Assembly (NCBI GenBank): GCA_021432635.1 | Contig: MU270090.1 | Span: 124,001-188,000 of the forward strand | Direction: 5' to 3' | Length of the DNA stretch: 64,000 bases | Source: Thozetella sp. PMI_491 | Taxonomy: Eukaryota; Ascomycota; Sordariomycetes; Chaetosphaeriales; Chaetosphaeriaceae | In this document: piece by piece, positions 49,050-60,467 of the stretch | How the letters are laid out: every line of letters begins with the position of its first letter | Position numbering within the stretch: position 1 is the first letter of the stretch | Notes under the pieces: generated by a model | Databases searched by the model: none | What the model saw: the letters and a program-made list of their open reading frames with translations, nothing else | What the model was told of the DNA's origin: nothing | Program-made: the position numbers and the translations under genes

Positions 49050-52000
49050 CTACGTTCTTATGGACAAACCGGCATCCTCAAATGCCGTTTCTACTCGAGC
49101 TCTCTTCGCAGTCTGGGTGCTCACTCCAGTATCGCCCAGCTCTTTCTTTGTCGAAGCCTTGACCACACTCTGAATAGCTGTAGCGATCGCCCTCGCTATA
49201 GCCGGTGGGTGTGCCGCGAGTACATCCTGGACTTGCGCCTGCTGCGATCCGTAGAACAAATGGTCGTCTTCGAAGCCCTGGAGCCTCGCTAGCTCCCGAA
49301 CCGTGAGCAAATCTTGTCGCACTAAGACCAATATTAGCAGTGGGAAATGCCGACCCAACGTCTGGGCATGTGGCTTCTGTTGGAGTCAGACTTACCAGGG
49401 TGGACTAGCTCTGTCCAGCTCCTTGATAGCCAGACGGTCTCGGCGTCCATATCGATGGCACCTAAATCAGCGGTTGCCGTATGACCCGTGTGATGGTTGT
49501 ATATGTATTTGGTGTTACCTCCGCGTCCGCCATCCTGGTCAAGAGGGACTGGGCACACGAATCCTTCGCATGGGTCGTGTGTAGCCCGGGGGTTGTTAAA
49601 TGCCAAATCTTCGATTAGATCTCTCACTATTACGGCCGAAGACGATGCTCCGGAATTTGTGGCCCATTGTCCAGAGGGCGCAACCTTGGCCTCTGCCAGC
49701 CCGGGAAAGGGTGATGCGATGATCACCAGCACACTTCGATCCTGGGGGATGCCATAATCTGGCAAATAGTGCAGCGTAGTGTGCACCACGAGTCCCAGTT
49801 TCACCATGGCTTGGATGCTTTTGGAGAGTCTGGAAATCGTCGATTCGTGCAGAATTGTAGCCGGCATGACCAGGGCGGTAAAGTCTGGTTTAATACTCGA
49901 TTTTATCACCGAGTCCAGGGTTTCGATTGGGGCCAGAAACTGGTCGATCGAGGGCATTTTTTCGTTATGCGGCCTCAGCCTGAATCCATTGTTCTCGCCG
50001 GCCACTATGGCAACCTTTGGGTACCCAGGGGTGGGCAGATCGGGAAGCCTTAGCTTCCCGGTGTCAAAGTCATCGAGTATGTCTTGAGGCGGCCCGTCGA
50101 ATACTTTGCAACGAGGGTGCAGCACCTAATAGACGGTGTCAGTTGCCCATGTTGATTCACAAAGGATGTCTTTTGTCATAGGGAAACTATACCCGCCAGG
50201 TTTGATGGCGCTCTTCGCTGTAACCTAGGCCAGCAAAAGCCTGGCAGCCTTGGTCTACAAAGCCACCCAGAGTCCCAAGCACGTTTGGAGTCAGATCCAC
50301 AACAGACGTCACTGAATTCGGCGCAAAGCCATCGAGCTTTCTTCGATCAGATAGCGGAAGAAATTTGCGTGCTAGCGGCATGTAGACTATTGTCTTGTCG
50401 TTATCCCACCGAGCGAGACAGCAGAACATTTGGTTGGCGCTAGGGGGGTCTAAGATGGAAGAATTAGAGACGGGGAAGTCATTAGGCAGAAGGCAGATAT
50501 TCAGAGCAGGTTCCTCTTACCAGACGGCATTCGAGCGCAGGGAAGTACTTCAAAATTTTCCGAAAGGATATGTGCCTCTAGAATATCGTCGACAATGATG
50601 ACATTGCTGTCCTGTGGTGATAGCATGGGTCCGGCTCCAGAATGGTGCAAGATGAGCTCCTGCCAACAGCCTGCGGCCGCCGTGTCCCCATTCCTTGACG
50701 AGCTCCTGGCTTGTAGTAAAGTTTCCGACTTGGCAAAGGAATATCTGGTTGCCTTTAAATGGGTTGAACTCACACTGCATCCGTCCTCGGGGCCGTGAAT
50801 CTCGTGGATTTGGGCAATGTACTCCGCAGTGCTATCGCCGCGATAACGGAATCGAATATATGTTTCTTGCTCGAATCTACAATTCAGACGCTCGCAAACG
50901 AGGCTAGAGTATCTGTAGCCATCGGAGAACTATCCAGAGTTAGCCATAGACTCTCAATGCACCTACATCACGGCATGTACTCACTCTGCATGTGTCATGG
51001 GAGCCTGGGAACCAAAACAGCTGGGAGGTGATACGTGGCAACTCTGAATCGTACCACGACTGCCAGCTCATCTCGTCATCTAACCAGTCGCGTGATTGGT
51101 CTTTGGCACAGACAACATCTGGCTTAGGGCTAGAGCTCGGTCGCGGAGACGAAGGCGACGACCCTGTGCTCATCGAGAGGTCATTGTCCTGTGCCTCGCC
51201 GTTAGAGGTCGGAAGATAGGCAGCTGCATTTGGAAATGCTGGCCCGCGAAATCGAGACGAATTTTGAGCTGGATTATCCCGGAACTCTGGTTCGAGCTGG
51301 TTTCGTCTCGCTGGGACTGAAGCCCCGGTGTTAGGGTTAGCAACGGGGGCTTGGGGCTTGATCGGATCCGGAGGTATCCCAAAAAGGACATCAATGCCTC
51401 TCCGAGCCACCATGGGAAAATACGCGTCATTGAAGTCCAGTCCGCGGAAGACAGCTGTAGATTGCTCTCTTGCAATGACTTGATGGGGACAAGTACACGA
51501 TGGGTTTGCGTCGTCGGAGGCTTCTAGGTTAGAAACGTTAGCGCAAAAAAAAACCAAAACCAAGACAAAACTAATGGCGAGACATACCAACACGCTGGAC
51601 CAGGTCGCCATGCTTGTGAAAGCAAGTACGCCACTTGTGCAGCGTGACATCGTATAGGATATCTGCTCCATAAGTATCTGCGAGGACTCCGCATTCGTTG
51701 CCTCGCCAACTGACCACCAGCGCACCTCCTTCGGCGGCTTTGGATATCTCAATGGCTCGTGGCATCTGAGGGATTCGCTCCCGCGCATGCCTCCGTATCG
51801 CTATGCCCTCTGCATAGTCTAGCTTGAGGGCTTTCACTAGATCCTGGACAATCAGCTCGAAGAGTTCTTCCACGACATGGTCGCAGGAAAACTGTATCGT
51901 GGCAAGCGGCTTTTCTTTTGCGAGCCGAGAAGCCTCACAGCTTGAATTCTCGTGGACCTGCTCAAAGTCCAGCCACCTGTTGTGAATCAGAAGCTGCCGT

Positions 52001-53688
52001 TCCTCTTCTTCGTAGAGCAGGTCGATTCCCGTCCCTCCGCCTTTGACAATCCGTAATTGGATTTGTTCCAGTTTCTTGTCTAACTGAAGAGCACCCTGTA
52101 GCATTCTGAAGACGCTGAGGCTGAAGATATTGTCGGGAACTTGGGCGGGCTCGGAGCCAGCAAAAAGACGCACTCTTTCCTCTTGTGCGGTCCGAACCAA
52201 TGACCATCGCCTGAGGGTCCTCCAAAGATTCTTTGACAAGGCTTCGGGTCGCTTCTTGATCGTTGTGAGAATGAGACTTGCCTTTCCGACCCACCAGTTA
52301 GCTATTGTTTATTGGGCCAAGGAAGAACAGCGGTTTGGGATACCTGGTCTATGTCATCGGGACTACGTTCGTCGGTCGTGACACAGTAAAAGAAAGTATC
52401 TGGATTTTCTGCTTTCATAAAAGACCAAATGGCCTTTGCAACAGGTTCGGATACTACTTTTTCCGCGAACGCGATATCCGGAACATCCCTGGGATCTTTG
52501 AATAGGTCGATGTAGCTTCGAACAACGTCTTCTCTGTTTTCGAGGATGGGATGTTGCCAGATTTTGGCAATCATTGCAGCTTCCTGCGCTGGGTGGCTCA
52601 ATCGTTGCCTATCACGGTTGATGTCGCCCTCCACAAAGTTGTAGCCGAAGACATAGTCCTTCCCGCTCGGAGCTTGTCTGGAAACACGGAGTCCTTTGAG
52701 ATACACCTGGTTGGCAAATGCGGTATCTAGGATCAAGTCGCCGTGCTCTGTTCGGATGATTTTGTCCGGGGCAGGACCCGAGAGGTCTAATGACACCGCT
52801 GCCCATGTGTCGAAGTCCTCCTTGGTTACGCTCCTTGCCAGCAGGCCCTTTGGTTTCTCAATCAGCACTGTTACGTCTTTCCAGATATAGGACGTTAGTG
52901 CCTCCCGAGGTCCAAGGGGCGCGTTCTTCGCGAACTCTTCCTTGCTTTTCTGTATGGTCCTTGGTGATGGTTGGCTCAACCGGCAGTGAAAGCGGTCTCG
53001 GCGGTTGCCGCTGAATCCGAAATTCCAGTAGAAGGAACTAGCACTGATGTGGACTCTGTAATTGTACCGCCGCATCACGAGAGCGGCTAATTTGAAGCCT
53101 TCTCCATGGGTGCCAGCTAGGTTTTTATTGCGCCATTTCTCTGTGCCGCCTAGGCTTAGGTGCTGCGTTTCTAGCTTAGCCGAAAAGTTGGTAAGCTCCA
53201 AGCGGCCCGCACTTTTGTTCAGAAGTATGTAACCGAGAAGTTCCTTGCGCCGAGGACTGGAATTAGGCGATTCGACCTCGCGATGAACCGTGATCTGTAT
53301 CTGGGTCTCCGTCTCGTTCCGTATCGGATTGAAGGCAGCAGGGTTGCGAGGGTCGAGGTTGAACGATTCTATGATAGCGTCTTTCCTGGTTCGGATCACA
53401 AAGCATCAGAGAGCAGAACGTAATGAAGCAAGGAAGATTCGGGATATCTGCACCCAAAGTTGCGTCCCGGTTTGCGAAGGCCGAGAGGGATGCTTACCAG
53501 TTCTGGTAGAACTCGCGAAATGCATCGCCGCGTGACCAGCGATTCACATAGTTTATGTTCAGGCCGAGCTGGTAGACCCCGGGACGAATCGCATCGAGGT
53601 CTTCGGAGTCATTGGGAGTGTCGCCCTCGTCGGAGTCATCCTCTTCGTCCTGTCGAGATAAGTCGATGATCTCTGCGAGTCTATCCAT
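49050..53688 (-). CDS. Multidomain protein: GHKL-type ATPase motifs + BAH-like + degenerate C5 DNA-methyltransferase fold
   Basis: Eight exons fit together in frame: 53498-53688, 52344-53385, 51598-52281, 50985-51533, 50521-50929, 50193-50449, 49396-50125, 49050-49321 (4,134 nt, 1,377 residues). All introns have GT..AG ends and most a clear CTAAC branch site. Residues 59-67 are EFYQNWKDA, a match to the GHKL box ExxQNxxDA; 155-162 are GTHGEGFK, the GHKL glycine-lid type, followed by LAALVM. About 825-950 is BAH-like (YIRFRYRGDSTAEYIAQIHEI). From about 1000 on it follows a C5 cytosine methyltransferase: SVVDLTPN..GLGYSEERHQTWR (motifs I-II), YGIPQDRSVLVIIAS (VIII) and LTVRELARLQGFEDD (IX). However, PPCQ of motif IV is replaced by ENN (1088-1090) and the motif VI Glu is missing (VMPATIL), so it should not methylate DNA. 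Residues 430-640 are unassigned. A chromatin role by ATP-gated binding is inference. Two separate genes is the alternative, but frame continuity at every junction argues for one. Confidence 0.8.
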
Positions 53689-54514
53689 CGTCGTGTACTG
53701 TTTGGTACTGTCAGCTCTCACAGTCACAATCCAAGATTGGTCGCCCTACAACCTCTTGTCAGGGCCGTTAAGGTAAGATATAAGCCACAACGTTACCTTG
53801 GCTCTGTTTCCGCCACTGAGATTGGAAAGCAGCCAAAATGACCACTTTAAAATAGAAGAAAACGATGCTATCGCTCTGCAGAGGGAGAGACGCGACAGAA
53901 TTTTCTGGGTTGCAAAACGCGCTACGTGACTGTTGGTTCGACACCCGATGTGTTGGTTGTTGGCAGCAGGGGATAGTCTACTGCAGTTGACAGGGGGGGT
54001 ATGCAGGGGTACTGCAGGAAATCGTGAACTGTTACCACGTGACCAGTCTCCCAGCCTAGTTTCGCGAACAATGCTCGCGGGAACTTCAGATAAGGTAATC
54101 TCAAAGTAATTGCGAATGAAGAATCTTGTAGGTAATCTATTTGGGCAACCTCGTTTCGCTGCCTAGTCGGCGGTGGTTGGCACTCTCTTGGAGCTATCTA
54201 GGTATAGATCCTTGGACATCTGAACTAAGAGTGAGTAGATCTTTTGGCGTCTCGGATATCAACCCATTGCGAAGTTGGTGATTCATAGGTGTTAGAAATT
54301 TCTGTCATACACTATGATAAATGAGTTGGCGAAAGTTACTTGACGCCGGTACGTGAAAAGTAATCAGCTGCAGACAGTGAGGAGAGCCGTCGGTTATTCT
54401 TAGTCGCGCATTTATGCCCGCCCAGGGCGCTGCACTACTACGAACCCCACGAGAAAGTCCTCCCCGCCATCTTGCACGGCATGGCGCGGCTTCCATGCGA
54501 TCAACTTGCCCTGT
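53689..54514. other. Intergenic region, promoter of the GHKL gene
   Basis: No gene seen. The 3' flank of the DUF3140-Hva1 gene occupies the right part. Confidence 0.5.
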
Positions 54515-55615
54515 CTAGTCCAACTCGTGTGCGAGCTTGATAGCTTTAGACGACCCAGTGTCCAGCACGACAGCGGGGTCTGCTTGTTTGCCCTTCCGTG
54601 AGACTTTGTTGCCTCTCTTGGTCGTGATGGTGGTTCTTAAGTCAATGTCAATTTCTGCATGATGGGTACTATCGGTGTGAGTCGCGGGGTAGATTGGCAT
54701 ACCTTTCTTCTTTCACTTCGAGTACTGTACCCTCTGGGTGACCGCCGCCCCACTCCCAACTCACCTTGTCTCCCGTAGATGGGCCGTTAGCTGGCGTAGT
54801 ATCCGACTCAGCCTGCGTCTCCCCTTCGTTATCTTCATCACCACCCTCGTCAGCGTTATTCTCCTCGCCATCCGAGTCCTCGTGATTCGGTTGCTCGTGG
54901 TCATCCTTATCGCTACCCCCCTGGCGCTTCTTCGAGCGCGTTACGGTAGCGGTCCTCTCGGTGGCCTTCTTCTTGTTTGAGCCAGCTTGGTGGTCTGACT
55001 TTTTCCTCTTGTCCCCTGTATGCGCTGCCTCGGTGCCATTCTCCTCATTTTCCTGTTCCCCTAATTCGGAGCTTGGCGTGGCGGACTGCTCACTCTCGCT
55101 GCTGTGGCTTGCCTGGGCTTTCAGAAAGTCATGGCCCCAGTTCTTGAGAGACGCCTGACAGAGAGTTAATGTGGGCCCTATCACTTAGTATCTGCAGCAT
55201 TCATACATACATATGACTTTGACTTTTTCACCTCGTCCGGGCTCTTTTCGCTGTTGGCCTTGGTCTCTTGGGCAAGATGCCTCTTGCTGCCCGTGGAGAT
55301 GGTGAGCGCAGGACAGGTAAGACAGCTATGCCAACGGCGAACGACCGCCACTCACCAATAGGACACCACCTTGCGCATGTGCGCCACCTGGTCTTCCGTG
55401 TACTTTTCTGGCTTCTTCTCCGGGTTGTCGCTCAGGATCTCGACAATTTTTCGTCCGCTGTCGTGTCCCACGGTTTCACTCTCGTCTTCATTTGCATCGT
55501 CCTTGGGCCACCCAGCGCTGTTAGAGTCTTCCGACTTGAGCCAAGTCTCAAGCTCTTTCGCGCTCATGTTGACCACCTCATTGAATTCCTTGATGACTTC
55601 AGTTTTACCCTTCAT
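54515..55615 (-). CDS. DUF3140 + Hva1 TUDOR-domain fusion protein
   Basis: Starts at the ATG at 55613-55615 (MKGKTEVIKEFNEVVNM). Exons 55366-55615, 55211-55286 and the exon starting at 55154 join in frame and give DUF3140: EFNEVVNMSAKELETWL, VGHDSGRKIVEIL, HMRKVVSYCKRHLAQE, NWGHDFLK. A long acidic/Ser/Lys-rich linker follows, with nuclear-localisation-like KRKK and SKKRQ clusters. The C-terminus is an Hva1 (DUF2945) TUDOR domain: DKVSWEWGGGHPEGTVLEV, then TTITTKRGNKVSRKGK and DPAVVLDTG. The last junction is odd: a 34-nt GT..AG segment (gtatgcc..gatag) would keep the frame, which is very short for an intron, so a one-base shift is the alternative. In bacteria the two domains occur as neighbouring single-domain proteins linked to stress, and Hva1 was named for hypervirulence in Cryptococcus. 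The molecular function is unknown. Confidence 0.82.
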
Positions 55616-57057
55616 AATGAAAATATTTGTTCTCGACTTGGTATCGTGGAAGACTAGAAAGAGAACTGGCGGGCATCCCCGTGCAGCGCTATCCCCTCTT
55701 TATTGTAAATCGGAAGCACTAGTTATATTTTCCATTGCATATTTGCTCGGACAACTGCTATTAGGGTCATGACGAAGTGGTGTCGTCATCAAGGTATATT
55801 CCGAGGCTAGTGGCGCTTGAACATTGGCAATATCATTTCACGAGTCAGTAGTAAAATTTGCATGATGCTATCTTCTGAAAGAAACGGGTAGCATCTTACC
55901 TATACATGTTCGATAAATTTTGTACTCGTGTCATTCAGATCACGGTGTATACCAGTCACTGCAAACATAACTATTGTACTTTTGCAAATTATGGATGCAG
56001 GCTTTTGGTACCGTTAGCTTTATTTCTTTTTGGCACAAATGGGTGTGGCTTTACTTGTTTTGGCAGCAAACTTCTGTATTTAATTTGGTGCTGTAACTTT
56101 TTGTCGTTACCTCTACTGATAGATGGATAAGTAATGCGTCTGCAAGATTAGATACCATCACGATGTAGTGGATGGCGAATGGAGTGTCGTAAACATAATT
56201 TTAAAAGGCTGCGTACTTAGATTCGTACTTTAGCGTCGTTTCTACACTAGGCACGGTCACTATACGCCTTGCTCATTCCTTGGCGACGACGGTCATTTCT
56301 TACTCCGGCCTAGGACACCGATATTTACATTCAGCGGTCCAGCCTGACGACACAATTGGTTGCAAAATTAGCTCCACCTCTAACTCCAGTTCAAGCCGTC
56401 TGCGTGGGATAAAGGCTACGGTCTCTTTTCTAACACCTATCCCTTGTTCCAGCATATACCTTCTTATCCGGAGCTCTCTGTTCTTAATGTGCGGGATATG
56501 GTGCATGATTAGACGGGGAACACGGAGCACAATGTAGGGCGTACGGAGTTATGAGCTTGTGACTACGGCTAAGAGTCCGGACAGTAAGCTCGGGTGCTGG
56601 GGAGGTCGACGATGTGGTGGACCAAGCCAACGGCGTTTACCGCGGGCTAGACCCCTGGCTGGTGGGATGGCCGTGGACCGCTTTGCCGACGAGATCGTCA
56701 TGACAGCCTACCATCATTGCATGTTCAAACACTAGCGTTGGTGCGGTAAGGTTCATATCCTCGTATAAAGGCCAAAGACAGAAAACAACTTTGCAGCCTT
56801 ATTTTGATGCCCTAATCCTATTGCTCTGTTATCTGAAGTGTTGAAGCCACCGGCCGGAATGTGCTCTCCAGGCTTTGGACGGGGAAAGGAATGTAGGGAT
56901 ACCAATGTGTCACCGAAATATCCAGTGGATAAAATGTGGCTAGGAACAGTTTTGATAGCCAATCAGAGAGCAATACGATAGTGCGAGCCAGCTCACTGTA
57001 ACATATCGATAAAGAGTATACCTATCTGGACGTTATCTACTTGATGCAGCAAAGGCT
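55616..57057. other. Intergenic, no gene seen
   Basis: AT-rich in 55.9-56.2 kb. Open frames are without domains and no repeat ends were found. Confidence 0.45.
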
Positions 57058-58157
57058 TTATTTGATTGTCTCCGTGTTGCTAGAACCCTGGTCCTGGCCC
57101 TCGAACAGACGATTCAAATCTACCGGGGGCCTTGTGGATTTCACTCTTCCCTTCCTCTTGGTGATAGTTACCCGGTCTATACCACCCTCGAACCTTTTGA
57201 TTGCCTTGTTGAACCATGCTTTGACCTTTTCGTCCTCAATTCCGTCAAGAACATCCTCCGGTGCCATAGTTTGTGCCCAAAGATAAGTAATGGCCCAAAC
57301 TTCCAGCATCAAGGCCCAGAAGGTGGCCGCATTTTCAGGGAGGCGTAATCGAGCACGAATCAGGCTTTCAAGCAAGACTGGAAGATGCGGATAATATAGG
57401 AAGCCGTCGAAGCATGTAAACATAGAATCGTCCAAGGAGTTGTTGTGAAATTTTGTCTTGCCTCGCACCTTCTCTGTGTCTAGCTCATTCTTTGCGTCGT
57501 GAATGGGTTTCGCGTTCTGGACGCTATTTGCGGGCTTCAAGTTTTCTGGTTCTGACTGTGGCACTGGCCCTAGATCTGGCGCGACTTTATGGTGCGGCCT
57601 TTCTTTTTGCTGAAGTGGTGGTCCTTTTTGCAATGCTTTGTTAAGCCGTGTCGAAGTTCCATCGTTCTGGGTCTCTCCCTGAGCTGACTTGTTGCTTCCC
57701 GAGGCCGTGGCATGTGGTGGGCCGAGCCCCGCAAAGGAAGGGAATAGGAGGGCGACAATCTCGTTGCCAATGTGCCCGTATTCCGGAGGAAATGCAAAGC
57801 GAACAGAATTGTTGTCGATGTCTTCATATCCCACGACGGATGCTTCGTGAATACGCTTTTTTTCACCGTCCATGGTTTGCAGCTTGGCAGGGTCACAGGA
57901 GCCCCATGACCAGTGCGCGCGAATGAACCCGGCTCCCAGCAGCTTTGCCTTGGCGAGGTCACGATCGCATTCATTCACAATGAAGAAATAGCCCTGAATT
58001 TTCCGCATTAGCTATCTTTGTAAAACACCGTACTTCGAGCAGTGAAAAAGATCATAGTACTCGCCGAGATAAACGCTTTTACCCCGCGATGCTCGAGGGC
58101 AGGTCCGCCCCACACGACCACCGGAATGGGCTTCAAGACTTCAGCAAGAAGATCCAT
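57058..58157 (-). CDS. Hypothetical protein with possible nucleotidyltransferase-like N-terminus
   Basis: Two exons, 58083-58157 and 57058-57993, with an 89-bp intron (GTAAAA..TTCAG, GCTAAT branch site), give 336 residues. The second exon could also be read from its own ATG at 58008, but the first exon supplies a sensible start: MDLLAEVLKPIPVVVWGGPA, then LEHRGYFFIVNECDRDLAKA. The wording VVWGGPAL followed by a hydrophobic strand and 'KLLGAGF' recalls small nucleotidyltransferase-fold proteins, although the metal-binding Asp pair is not obvious, so it may be inactive. The middle (about 115-200) is a low-complexity, Pro/Gln/Lys-rich linker. The C-terminus is helical with a conserved-looking CFDGFLYYPHLPVLLESLIRA-type segment. 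I do not recognise a named family. Confidence 0.65.
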
Positions 58158-58691
58158 TGAGCTTAGTCGTTGCAGAGAAATTTAATGGAGAGGAGCGCAA
58201 AAAAAAAAACGAGCCTAAGAAGCGGCCGAGCGATGCGTGAAGTTTGGTAATCAGGACTCAGGACTTGTGGGCGGCAACGTTGCAAGAGGACGGCTGTTTG
58301 GCGAGGCTAGTGGAAATTGGCTAGGGGCTGGTCTGGTTCGTGCCGAGCACTGCTCAGTGTGAGAATCCATGCGGCATTTAATTCCGTGCCGGTACTATCG
58401 TCTAGCCATTGACGGATCAATACGTTATCAGGTTAGCTAGTATAATGGAGTCGGGGAGGATTGTGGATTCCTCTAGTACCCTAGGTAATTCCATATATGA
58501 AGTCACCTAACATGTCCTTCTTCCTTTGGCTTGGGCTCTTTCCCGCTATTTCTGATCGCTAGCTTAGGTCCCTGACCGACTGGCTCTATTGATATCGCAT
58601 TATATAAATGCTTCCCACGTCTATCTTTGCACCTCCATTAGGATAATACTCATCTTTCCTAACAGGACCCTTTCTCCTCAAGAGTGACATT
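58158..58691. other. Intergenic, divergent promoters
   Basis: Lies between divergently oriented genes. A ten-base A run is at about 58200. A tattatataaatgc TATA-like sequence occurs at 58599-58612. Confidence 0.5.
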
Positions 58692-59931
58692 ATGAGTAAA
58701 GAACTTGACATGGAACAGACCGATTGTGGGCTTAGTGTTGGTATTATTAACTGTGGCGAAGTGGCTCAAGTCGTCCATGTTCCGACGCTCGGCTTTCTTT
58801 CCCACCTGTTCAAGATCACTTATCTCTGCGATGTCTCCCAAAAAACTCTGGATTTCGTCAAAGAGATAGTAACGGGCAGCGAAAATGTCAAGACAACCAC
58901 CAACCCCGAAGAGTTGTGCCAGTCGGCCGACGTTGATGTGGTATTCATCCTGAACAGCGACGAATACCACGCAGACCATGCGATATTGGCGCTGTAAAAT
59001 AACAAACATATCTTCGTTGAGAAGCCAGCTGCCTTAAGCCTACGCGATATCCGAAGGATGATGGAGGCTGGGGCTGATTCTCGTGGCAAAGCGATGGTTG
59101 GCTACATGCGCAGGTATGCCGCAGCGTTGCAGAGAGCCATGGAGAAGATCCGTGGCCTGGATGAGATCCTTTATGTCCGGGTAAGAGGTAAATACTACAA
59201 TACAAGTGCTTTCATTATATAGAAGTGTTGTAAGCTGAGCTAGCACCAGCCGATATTATCGGACCTCCTCAAGCATTCGTCTCCTAGTCTGGAACGTTTC
59301 TAAGGAGATTCCAAGATGTCCTTCCTCGGGACACCGATGAACGACTGGCTAGGAGACTTAAAACAGTCCAAACAGGTCTCTGCGAATGCGGTGCTCAGCC
59401 AAGTGAGACGAATCGTGCCATCTGGCAATACTTGGCTGGCATTGTTTGGCACGCATGACCTTTCGGCTATGCGTGAACTCCTCGGCAACCCAGTCGGAGT
59501 TCATGGCGCCTCAGTGACTATGCTATTCTGGAAGTATGTAATCCTAACTCTGAGCCAGCCATCGTATGTCTGCCGGGCTAATGGATCATAGCGTTCTATT
59601 ACAGTACCCCAGTTTCGACGTCAGCTACGAATCGGGAATAGACAAAATCCCGCGGTTTGATACGCAATTCGAGTTCTACGATAAAAACAAGTCTGTGAAG
59701 ATCCAATATGACACAACTTACATGAAAGGCCTTCCCATTAGAGTACATATTACTGAGAACGACATTGCAGTCTATAAATCAACAATGATAAGGACCACGT
59801 ACGAAGATGCGTACCCTCAAGAATTAACCGCTTTTCATGAGTGATTCACGAAAAGGAAGGCTATCAAAACCACACTTGCAGATGCCGAGGAGGACATAAA
59901 GATGCTACAGATAATTTTGAGAGCTCTATAG
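58692..59931 (+). pseudogene. Decayed Gfo/Idh/MocA-family oxidoreductase
   Basis: The ATG at 58692 starts a Rossmann domain (LSVGIINCGEVAQVVHVPTL) followed by ADVDVVFILNSDEYHAD. A TAA at 58995-58997 then interrupts the frame just before NNKHIFVEKPAALSLRDI, the conserved 'KHVxVEKP' motif of the family; CAA to TAA by a single C-to-T change would explain it. Further on the sense continues in pieces (YMRRYAAALQRAMEKIRG, then a shifted part around 59.25-59.55 kb, then YPSFDVSYESGIDKIPRFDT and DAYPQELTAFHE). A TGA stands where CGA would fit, followed by FTKRKAIKT and a C-terminal helix ending at 59931. Such enzymes oxidise or reduce sugars and inositols with NAD(P). With at least two in-frame stops and a shift this copy looks dead. 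Confidence 0.8.
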
Positions 59932-60467
59932 TAGGCTGGGCAAATTACTTTGACTAGAGCTGCGTTTTATTTGGGTTTCAAACTATGACGCAATCGCTTA
60001 AAATAAAAACAGAAGGTCTATCGGCAGTGCAGATGTCCAAACCACTCCAACTAAGTGAGGTAGTTAAGACATTTCCACCTTTTTGCACTATTTACCCGTA
60101 GTTAGTAATTAAGCTTAACACGTAGTTTAACCTCTTAGGTTAAAGAACCTCCTAAGAAGCAGGACTTGTTCAACGTGCAGTATTTCCCCGGTGCAATCCC
60201 AAATCTTGAAAGGTCCTGGTGTAGTAAAGAAATAAAAACGTTATTGGTGGTTTAAAGTTAGGCAGTGTTGCGATTTTGGTCGCTTGAGTGCGCCGTTCGC
60301 TTATGGATTACGTCAGCTTTTAATGAGTCAGGCCGTGTAATCGCCAGAGCACTGCTTCGCCGCAGCCGCCTGCTCCGATGACTCCTGACATTCGGTAGTA
60401 GAAAATATAATGACACCAAGCAGCTCGAAGCTTGAAGTAGGGTAGGCATTCGATCAACTTATACAAG
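59932..60467. other. Intergenic, AT-rich, no gene seen
   Basis: No feature found between the oxidoreductase relic and the F-box-like gene. Confidence 0.45.

Noticed and set aside
49050-53688. A functional RID- or DIM-2-type DNA methyltransferase
   Set aside because: Motif IV PCQ and the motif VI Glu are absent, and the N-terminal GHKL part does not belong to either family.
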